Assembly (NCBI GenBank): GCA_047639615.1
Contig: JBLIOL010000308.1
Coordinates: 1 to 6,330 of the forward strand
Reading direction: 5' to 3'
From: CAYWNK01 sp047639615
GTDB taxonomy: Bacteria > Planctomycetota > UBA1135 > GCA-002686595
DNA length: 6,330 nucleotides
The position numbers were made by a program, and so were the translations under genes. The notes beneath the pieces are model-generated. The model made no database searches. It saw only the letters and a program-made list of their open reading frames with translations, and had not been told where the DNA came from. This document shows, piece after piece, positions 1-5,537 of the stretch. How positions within the stretch are numbered: position 1 is the first letter of the stretch; each line of letters starts with the position of its first letter.

Positions 1-672
1 GGGGAGTCCATGCAGAAGCCCTGGGCGGCACTTGGGCTCGGCTTGCTCGAACGCGGGCGCGCGGCTCAGGGTGCGCCGCCGGCCCTCGGCACTCTGAACA
101 GCATGCGCAAGCTCATGGAGAAGTCCCGCAACCCGGATACGGCGGCGGCGCTCTACCTCGCCCTTGGATTGGCGGGCGACCAGGAGGCCAAGGAATTGCT
201 ACTCAAGCGCATGGGTGGCGACGAGGTCGCCGGCGGCGCTGCCATGACCGCGCTGGGCATGCTCGGTGCTCAGGAGGCGCGCAATCAGCTTTGGTCCGTG
301 GCTCACGATGCCACGCGCCCGCTGTTGGCCCATGAGGGAGCGGTGGCGCTTGCCCTCTTGCGCGACCGCACCATCCAGAGCGCACTCTATGCGGAGGCGA
401 CCAAGGCACGCTTCTTGGTCTATCAGGTATCGACCATCTACTCCCTGGCTTACGTGGGGGATGGCCTGGCGATTCCGACCCTCTACGCGATCCTCACCGG
501 CCGTAGGCAGAGCGAGAACGCGCGCGCGGCCGCTATCGCAGCCATTGGCATCATCGCCGACAAGGACCTGGTGCCCTGGAACCACGCCATGGGCTGGGAC
601 GCCAACTGGTGGAAAGCCCCAGCAACCCTGATCGACACGGTCGATCGACGGGGCATCCTCGACGTGTTCTAG
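1..672 (+). CDS. HEAT-repeat protein, C-terminal part (5' end outside window)
   Basis: The frame is open from base 1 (visible residues begin G-E-S-M), so the ATG at 10 is probably internal and the true start lies off the left edge; 223 residues are visible. They form a string of short paired helices rich in Ala, Leu and Gly, typical of HEAT or PBS-lyase-type repeats. Counting from the ATG at 10, units are recognisable at about 44-68 (AAALYLALGLAGDQEA), 73-98 (AAMTALGMLGAQEA), 104-131, 135-165 and 170-188. The protein ends in a tryptophan-rich tail (W-D-A-N-W-W-K-A-P) followed by D-R-R-G-I-L-D-V-F. Such repeats make a curved scaffold for protein binding; no enzymatic motif and no transmembrane segment is visible in this part. 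The partner and role are unknown. HEAT proteins of this kind are common in Planctomycetota. The gene converges on the secreted-protein gene, with a hairpin between them. The repeat assignment is by eye and fairly secure; no function should be inferred. Confidence 0.8.
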   Translation, partial: GESMQKPWAALGLGLLERGRAAQGAPPALGTLNSMRKLMEKSRNPDTAAALYLALGLAGDQEAKELLLKRMGGDEVAGGAAMTALGMLGAQEARNQLWSVAHDATRPLLAHEGAVALALLRDRTIQSALYAEATKARFLVYQVSTIYSLAYVGDGLAIPTLYAILTGRRQSENARAAAIAAIGIIADKDLVPWNHAMGWDANWWKAPATLIDTVDRRGILDVF

Positions 673-707
673 GGCAGCGAAGAGCGCCTCTCGGGGCAGG
701 CACGGAA

Positions 708-744
708 AAGCTCCCCCGGGCGCGCGATGCGTCCGGGGGAGCTT
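708..744. terminator. Bidirectional intrinsic terminator between convergent genes
   Basis: A perfect 12-bp inverted repeat (AAGCTCCCCCGG at 708-719, CCGGGGGAGCTT at 733-744) extends inward by a G-T pair and three more pairs to leave a 5-base loop (724-728). It lies 35 bases after the stop of the HEAT gene and 20 bases after the stop of the opposing gene. On the minus strand the stem ends in TTTT followed by CC; on the plus strand it is followed by the mildly T-rich GTTGCTT. This is the expected place and shape for a terminator shared by two convergent genes. The U-tracts are short, so efficiency may differ between the two directions. Confidence 0.78.
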
Positions 745-764
745 GTTGCTTAGTGGGCTTCGGA

Positions 765-2450
765 CTACAGGCCGAAGGTCACGCCGATTGCGTTGCTGGT
801 GTTCCAGCCGGTGTTGCACTGGGCGGCGTGGTCGTCACGGAAGACGCACTGGAAGTTCCAGGTCTGGCAGAGCTGAATCTGCCCAGCAGCCGAGAAGTTC
901 TGGCTGATGCCAACGATGCCCGGGCCGAGGACCAGGGTACCGTTCGCGCCGATCAGAGAAGTCGAGTAGCGGAACAGGGAGAAGGGCACGCCCTGACCCA
1001 CGCAGCGGATGCCATCGCCGAAGGGCAAGTTGGCAGTCTCGGGACCCATGTACATGAGGCCGAAGCGGTTCGTGGGCAGGTTGGTGCAGGAGAGCACCAA
1101 GTCGTCAGCGGAGATGCTGCCGCTGCCGCTCGCGGTGAGCAGTGCGCCCTGGCCGGTAGAGTTGAGGCAACCGCCGTTGGCGGTGTTGTCGTTACCGCAG
1201 GGGCAAGCGGTGCCCTCGCAGTAGGAGACGGCGAGCAGGTCGAGCCAGTCGGCGAAGGCGGAGTTGGAGTTCACCATGGCGCCGCTGGTGTCCAGCATGT
1301 CGGCCACGACGGTGTCTTGACCCACGCCGCCGGTGCCGTTGTAGGTGAAGGTGGCTTCGCCGTTGGCGTCGGTGACGTCGGTGCCGGTGGCGCCCGTGTT
1401 GGGACCAGAGGTGACACTGAAGTTCACGCTACGGCCAGCAATCGGCAGCTGGGTCGCGGCGTCGGTGACGGTGCCGGTGATGGTGTGGGGGCAACCCAGA
1501 GCCAGTTCGGCGTTGAGGGGATCGAGGAAGAGGGTCTCGTCAGCGATGCTGATGGGAACCGAAGTCTCGAAGAGGCCCACGAAGATGTTGTCGTCGTTGG
1601 TGGGGTTGATGGTGTCGACGATGATCTGCGTGTCGCCGGTCATGACGAAGGGCAGCAGGGTGTAGAGCTCATCATCGGTATCGAAACCGGTGGAACCGCC
1701 GAAGGGGTTGGCCGGGTTCATGGTGGAGTCGCCAAGGCCGCCCATGGTGATCAGGCCGCCGTTGAACGGGCCACCGTCATCCTCGCCACCGGCGGAGGAA
1801 GTCAGGCGGGCGCCGTTCACGTCGATCTCGGAGATCATGCTCGTGCCGGAGGTGCCCTGGAAGCCGAAGGAGATGCCGAGGCCCATAGTCGCCGTAGCGT
1901 TGGGGTCGGTGAGGTCCAGGGGAGCCGCCAAGGAGATGGTGAACTGGTCGCCCGTGGTGTTCTGGCCACCGAACAGGATGATCACACCAGCGGAGGTGGT
2001 CACGGCCGGATCGTCGAAGATGACGATCAGAATGGTCCCGTCGATGGAGTTGTTGTTGGGGCCTTCGGTCACGGCCAACTGAGTTAGGCCAGCGCCGGCG
2101 CCGTCGATGATCGGCTGGACGATGCCCGTAACGTCGGTGAAGTAGTTCTCGAAGAAGCTATTGGTGGCGTGGTTGGTGAACGTCACGGGCGAGCCCGCGA
2201 GGTTGATGTCACCGGCGGCGATGGTGGGCCCGTGGGTTGCGGCAGCCAAGTACGCGGAGCGAACCGTTGAGCCCGCATTGGGCTTCATGACGTCCAGCAG
2301 TCCGCCGTTCGGATCGTTGGTACCGATTGCGGAGGTGGAGGTGGAGATGAGGCCGTCTTCGGTTACGACACCCGAAAGTTGGGCACTGGCAGTGTTTGCC
2401 AGGAATGCGCCGACCGCGAGGGTCAGGCAGCAAAGTTGGAGCTTGCGCAT
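765..2450 (-). CDS. Secreted protein: signal peptide, Ig-like domain, planctomycete-type Cys-containing C-terminal module
   Basis: The protein has 561 residues from the ATG at 2450. This start was chosen because it gives a textbook signal peptide: MRK, a hydrophobic core to about residue 20, then A-S-A before Q24. An in-frame ATG at 2537 would add a Pro/Trp-rich 29-residue leader and spoil it. Residues about 45-300 are Gly/Asn/Asp-rich and probably all-beta. The stretch S-A-Y-L (65-68), F-T-D-V-T (104-108) and D-G-T-I-L-I-V-I-F-D-D (137-147) resembles surface-protein beta domains of the kind that start 'AYLYWAG', but I cannot name a family. Residues about 320-390 are a bacterial Ig-like (Big_1/invasin-type) domain, with VNFSVTSGPNTGATGT and DANGEATFTYNGTG. 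Residues about 405-561 form a module with C411, C416, C418, C428, C455, C483, C528, C535 and C545, which I recall as a repeated C-terminal domain of exported proteins in Saltatorellus-like planctomycetes. Export and a surface or extracellular site are well supported; the ligand or enzymatic role is unknown. No Shine-Dalgarno is visible, and a hairpin lies just upstream. Confidence 0.85.
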   Translation of the reverse strand: MRKLQLCCLTLAVGAFLANTASAQLSGVVTEDGLISTSTSAIGTNDPNGGLLDVMKPNAGSTVRSAYLAAATHGPTIAAGDINLAGSPVTFTNHATNSFFENYFTDVTGIVQPIIDGAGAGLTQLAVTEGPNNNSIDGTILIVIFDDPAVTTSAGVIILFGGQNTTGDQFTISLAAPLDLTDPNATATMGLGISFGFQGTSGTSMISEIDVNGARLTSSAGGEDDGGPFNGGLITMGGLGDSTMNPANPFGGSTGFDTDDELYTLLPFVMTGDTQIIVDTINPTNDDNIFVGLFETSVPISIADETLFLDPLNAELALGCPHTITGTVTDAATQLPIAGRSVNFSVTSGPNTGATGTDVTDANGEATFTYNGTGGVGQDTVVADMLDTSGAMVNSNSAFADWLDLLAVSYCEGTACPCGNDNTANGGCLNSTGQGALLTASGSGSISADDLVLSCTNLPTNRFGLMYMGPETANLPFGDGIRCVGQGVPFSLFRYSTSLIGANGTLVLGPGIVGISQNFSAAGQIQLCQTWNFQCVFRDDHAAQCNTGWNTSNAIGVTFGL

Positions 2451-2466
2451 GAGCAGAGGGGGCAGA

Positions 2467-2482
2467 GGTGGCCGAGGCCACC
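2467..2482 (-). promoter_or_regulatory. Compact hairpin in the leader, 16 nt before the start codon
   Basis: GGTGGCC (2467-2473) and GGCCACC (2476-2482) are a perfect 7-bp inverted repeat separated by two bases. As RNA read from the minus strand it would form a six-pair GC-rich stem with a CUCG loop. Sixteen bases separate it from the ATG at 2450, and that spacer is pyrimidine-rich with no Shine-Dalgarno. The palindrome is seen directly. A role in mRNA stability or in positioning the ribosome at the secreted-protein start is inference. Confidence 0.4.
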
Positions 2483-2539
2483 GAGTGGGGTACAAAGGCA
2501 GGTGCTGGGCAGGCGGACTGATCCACTTGTCATTCACCA

Positions 2540-2560
2540 GTGATGTTCACATGACATCAC
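2540..2560. promoter_or_regulatory. Operator-like 7-7-7 inverted repeat
   Basis: GTGATGT (2540-2546) and ACATCAC (2554-2560) are exact inverted copies around a 7-base centre. The site is 90 bases upstream of the secreted-protein start. The size and symmetry suit a dimeric DNA-binding regulator, and the location suits control of that gene's promoter. The same sequence could form a weak hairpin, but there is no T-tract after it, so a terminator is less likely. No regulator gene is in the window and I do not recognise the motif as a named operator. Confidence 0.35.
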
Positions 2561-2732
2561 GGGAACAAACCCAGGAGTCATGGGGCAGGGCGAACCGAGT
2601 GTGGTTCTTCCGGTGTAACCAACGAAGGAGGATCTCCGTCTGGTCGGGAAAAGCCAGGAACTCGCCACCGATGCTTCTATTCACAGGCATCTGTACTGAT
2701 TCGTGTTGACCTATTTCGATTTCTTTTCGGAC

Positions 2733-5396
2733 CTAGGCTGCGCCCTCGCGGCGATTCGCCTCGGCCTTGATGACCGCCCGGCGGGCCACTAAGGCCGTAT
2801 CCGGGGTCACGGAGATCGAGGAAATACCGCAGTCCACTAGGAAGGGGGGCACTTCGTCCGGATAATCTGACGGTGCTTGGCCGCAGATACCTATTTCCAG
2901 GCCTCGGGCGCGGAATGCGCTCACCGCCCGGCGGATCAGTTGCTTGACGGCTGGGGAGCGTGCGTCGACCGGATTGCGGTAGCCCTCTAGGTCATCGCGG
3001 CTGACCGCATACACCGTCTGTACCAAGTCGTTTGATCCAATTGAGCCGCCCGTTAGCGCCATCGCATCGATGAAACGCTCCACCTCGAGCACATTGGAGG
3101 GCAGCTCAATCATCAGAAATAGGGGCACGCCGGCCTCCGATCCAAGGCCGCGGTTCTCCAGCAATTGCTTCACCTCGGCGCCCTCTTCCGGGGTGCGGCA
3201 GAAGGGAACCATGAGCTGTAGGTTGTCCAATCCCAAGCGGCGGCCAACAAGTCGCAGGGCATCGCATTCCATTTCGAAGGCGGGCAGGAAGCAGGGGTCC
3301 AGGTACCGGCTGGCTCCGCGCCAGGCGATCATGGGGTTCTCTTCCACGGGCTCGAACAGGCGTCCCCCGAGGAGCTCGCGGTACTCGTTGGACTTGAGGT
3401 CCGAGAGGCGCACGAGCACGGGGCGCGGATGGAAGGCGGCGCAGATTTGGCCGACGCCTTCCATGACACGATCCACGAAGAACTGGCGCTTGTCCGCATA
3501 GGCGGCCGTGCGCCGATCGATGGCGCCGAGCAGGGCCTTGAGGTCGTCCTTGCTCTGGGCTTCGATGACCTCCTCGTAGCGCATTAGCGCCGGCGCGAGC
3601 GCGCGTCCATCGAGGTAGTCCAGTAGCTCGCGATAGTAGAGCAACGCGAGCGGGTGCACGCCCACCTCGCTTGTGAGAATGAACTCGATGCGTGCCAGGC
3701 CCACGCCGTCCACGGGCAGCATGGAGTCGGCCAGGGCTTTGCCGGGGAAGCCCACGTTGAGCTTGATCTTGGTCTCCAGCTGGGTGGTTAGGTCGATGCT
3801 GTCCTCCTCGATGCGGAAGGGCTGGCTGCCTTCAAACACCAAGGCTTCCTCGCCCTCGGCGCAGGTGCCGGTCACGACCTGCAGGGGCTTCAGCTTGCGC
3901 GTGGCGTCCTCGCAGCCGACGATGGCCGGGATGCCAAATTCGCGCGCGATGATGGCCGCGTGGGAGGTACGTCCGCCCTTCTCCGTAATGATCAAGGAAG
4001 CGTCCTTCATCATCGGCTCCCAATCGGGAGTGGTCATCTCGGTCACAAGCACATCGCCCTTGTCGAAGACGCGTTCCTCGGCGGGAATGTCGGCCAGTAA
4101 CTCGCCGGCTGTCAGTCGCTGGCGCAGTTCGCGCTTCTTGAGAATGACCTGTTCGTAGCTCTTGTACATACGTACAAGACCGGTACCGATGCGTGTGCCG
4201 ACAGCCTGGCCTTTGGCCAGAACGCGGCCGCCTTCCTCGAGGCGGCGCACCAGGTCGGAGTCCATTACGTAGCGCGTAATGCGAGCTTCCTCGCGCTTAG
4301 AATGCACGGTCTCGGGGCGTGCCTGAACGATGAATAGATCCTGACTTCGGCCGTCTTTCGCCCATTCGATGTCCATGGGCATGCCATAGTGCTCCTCGAT
4401 GGAGATCGCCATGCGCGCCAGGTCGAGGATCTCCTCGCGGGTCAGTGACCATGCGCGTCGGCGCGCGCTGGTGACGTCGATGCTCTCGGTGTCGGTACCG
4501 CCTTGGCCGCCGTAGACCATGGCCACATCCTTGGCGCCCAAGTAGCGATGGACGATGGCCTGATAGCCGCGTCGTAGGCCTTCCTTCCAGACCGTGAAAT
4601 GGTCGGGGCTGACACTACCCTGCACCACCAACTCGCCGAGTCCATAGGAGCTCGAGACGTGCACGACCCCGGTGTGACCGGAGTCCGGATCCAGGGTGAA
4701 CATCACGCCGGAGGTGGCCAGGTCCGAGCGCACCATCTTCATGATCACCACGGCCAAGGCGCTGCGCAGCGGATCTAGACCATTGGAAATCTGGTAGGAG
4801 ACGGCGCGTTCGGTGAAGAGGCTGGCGCAGCACTCCTTCCAGCGTTCGATGACCGAGTCGATTCCGTGGACGTTTAGGTAGGACTCGCACTGGCCTGCGA
4901 AGGAGGCCTCGGCGGAGTCTTCGACGGTGGCGGAGGAGCGCACAGCTACGTCGACATCGGCGCCGTATTCCTCGCACAGAGCTGCGTAGCCGTCGCGCAG
5001 GACGGCTTCGACCTCTGAGGGGATGGTGGCGGCGACCACTAGCGAGCGTGCCAGGGCCGTACGCGCGTACATCTCTAGCTGGTCTTCGGCGTTGGCGCCC
5101 TCGGCGCATGCGCGCAGGGCTGCTTCTAGGCTCTCAGCGCGGCAAGCGGAGGCATGCACTTCGCCCATGCCTTCGGGGATCGGCACGCCACTGAAGGAGT
5201 GCGGCGGCAGGGGGGCTGCCAGGAAGCGCCAGTAGGCGCAGGCGGTGGTGGTGAAGCCATTCGGCACGCGCACACCGCGCGGTACCAACTCGCGGAAGAG
5301 CTCTCCCAGGGAGGCCCCTTTGCCGCCCACCAATTCAGCGTCGTCTTTGCCAACCTCGTCAAACCAGAGCAGGAGTTTTGTTCGGCGGTCGGTCAT
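2733..5396 (-). CDS. ppsA: Phosphoenolpyruvate synthase (pyruvate, water dikinase)
   Basis: This cytoplasmic enzyme converts pyruvate, ATP and water to PEP, AMP and phosphate, the entry step of gluconeogenesis from pyruvate. The 887 residues show the full three-domain order. An N-terminal ATP-grasp domain (about 11-365) has GGKGASLGE, AVRSSATVED (R153), SGVMFTLDPDSG, DIEWAKDG and IVQARPET. A swivelling phosphohistidine domain (about 445-520) has TPDWEPMMK and GGRTSHAAI, with H479 as the phosphorylated residue. A C-terminal PEP/pyruvate-binding barrel (about 545-875) has VDGVGLARIEFI, VRLSDLKSNEY, EENPMIAWRGASRY, IELPSN (E764), GSND (N789, D790) and GICGQAPSDYP, with C838 as the likely catalytic cysteine. 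Those motifs are PEP synthase rather than PPDK, although the loop after GSND reads SRDD as in PPDK. It is about 95 residues longer than the E. coli enzyme (792), with extra sequence near 412-445 and 585-635. The ATG at 5396 puts the conserved N-terminus in the expected place; no Shine-Dalgarno precedes it. Confidence 0.95.
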   Translation of the reverse strand: MTDRRTKLLLWFDEVGKDDAELVGGKGASLGELFRELVPRGVRVPNGFTTTACAYWRFLAAPLPPHSFSGVPIPEGMGEVHASACRAESLEAALRACAEGANAEDQLEMYARTALARSLVVAATIPSEVEAVLRDGYAALCEEYGADVDVAVRSSATVEDSAEASFAGQCESYLNVHGIDSVIERWKECCASLFTERAVSYQISNGLDPLRSALAVVIMKMVRSDLATSGVMFTLDPDSGHTGVVHVSSSYGLGELVVQGSVSPDHFTVWKEGLRRGYQAIVHRYLGAKDVAMVYGGQGGTDTESIDVTSARRRAWSLTREEILDLARMAISIEEHYGMPMDIEWAKDGRSQDLFIVQARPETVHSKREEARITRYVMDSDLVRRLEEGGRVLAKGQAVGTRIGTGLVRMYKSYEQVILKKRELRQRLTAGELLADIPAEERVFDKGDVLVTEMTTPDWEPMMKDASLIITEKGGRTSHAAIIAREFGIPAIVGCEDATRKLKPLQVVTGTCAEGEEALVFEGSQPFRIEEDSIDLTTQLETKIKLNVGFPGKALADSMLPVDGVGLARIEFILTSEVGVHPLALLYYRELLDYLDGRALAPALMRYEEVIEAQSKDDLKALLGAIDRRTAAYADKRQFFVDRVMEGVGQICAAFHPRPVLVRLSDLKSNEYRELLGGRLFEPVEENPMIAWRGASRYLDPCFLPAFEMECDALRLVGRRLGLDNLQLMVPFCRTPEEGAEVKQLLENRGLGSEAGVPLFLMIELPSNVLEVERFIDAMALTGGSIGSNDLVQTVYAVSRDDLEGYRNPVDARSPAVKQLIRRAVSAFRARGLEIGICGQAPSDYPDEVPPFLVDCGISSISVTPDTALVARRAVIKAEANRREGAA

Positions 5397-5410
5397 TTGG
5401 CGTCAGGGAG

Positions 5411-5457
5411 CTGGAGGGCAGGCTGGGGAGGGGTTCGATAGGAATCGATCCCTCCAG
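5411..5457 (-). promoter_or_regulatory. ppsA leader with two competing hairpin pairings
   Basis: CCCTCCAG at 5450-5457 can pair in two mutually exclusive ways. One is with a perfect 8-base complement, CTGGAGGG, at 5411-5418. The other is with 5423-5432, giving eight pairs with a 2-base bulge. In the second form an inner hairpin TCGAT (5435-5439) / ATCGA (5444-5448) stacks inside, for 13 pairs in total. The element ends 14 bases before the ppsA ATG. The complementarity is seen directly; whether the region is transcribed, and whether it switches, is inference. It does not match a riboswitch class I know. Confidence 0.35.
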
Positions 5458-5491
5458 CATCGGCATTCCCTGCCCGTGACTTGAAAGGAGA

Positions 5492-5518
5492 CTGGAGCGT
5501 GGGTCAGGAACGCTCCAG
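5492..5518 (-). terminator. Probable terminator of the Lon-like gene
   Basis: CTGGAGCGT (5492-5500) and ACGCTCCAG (5510-5518) form a perfect 9-bp stem with a 9-base loop. It lies 19 bases past the stop of the Lon-like gene on the minus strand. The following bases, TCTCCTTTCAAG, are only moderately T-rich, so termination could be partial and allow some read-through into ppsA. Placement directly after a stop and before a 100-base leader favours a terminator over an operator. Confidence 0.55.
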
Positions 5519-5537
5519 GCCGTAGCCAATCAGCCTT

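Larger units (their letters stand above)
2451..2732. other. Intergenic region upstream of the secreted-protein gene
   Basis: These 282 bases lie between the ppsA stop and the start of the secreted-protein gene, both on the minus strand, and should hold the ppsA 3' end and the secreted gene's promoter. I see two clean inverted repeats, listed separately. The part next to ppsA (about 2700-2732) is locally A/T-rich and repeats TAGGTC twice on the minus strand. I found no convincing -35/-10 pair, no strong terminator after ppsA, no RNA gene and no credible small coding frame. Confidence 0.6.

Noticed and set aside
199..819. Minus-strand frame of 206 codons opposite the HEAT-repeat gene
   Set aside because: It spans the convergent terminator and the end of the secreted-protein gene, lacks motifs, and is His/Arg-rich as expected of a shadow frame.
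609..2087. A 492-codon open frame on the plus strand, antisense to the secreted-protein gene
   Set aside because: Its translation is a monotonous run of G, V, A, E and D without family motifs, the expected product of reading a GC-rich gene on the opposite strand. The minus-strand frame has a signal peptide and recognisable domains.
2427..2450. Possible lipoprotein signal (Leu-x-x-Cys-like) in the secreted protein
   Set aside because: The cysteines are at residues 7-8, inside the hydrophobic core and too near the N-terminus for a lipobox; A-S-A before Q24 fits ordinary signal peptidase cleavage.
2451..2537. Upstream in-frame ATG at 2537 for the secreted protein
   Set aside because: It would put a Pro/Trp-rich 29-residue segment before a perfect signal peptide, and it overlaps the palindrome at 2467-2482; the ATG at 2450 is the better start.
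2670..2691. GATGC/GCATC inverted repeat as a terminator for ppsA
   Set aside because: Only five pairs with a 12-base loop and no T-tract on the minus strand, so it is too weak to call.
3673..4158. Plus-strand frames within ppsA
   Set aside because: They lie opposite a highly conserved enzyme, are Ser/Arg-rich and show no domain; they are shadow frames.
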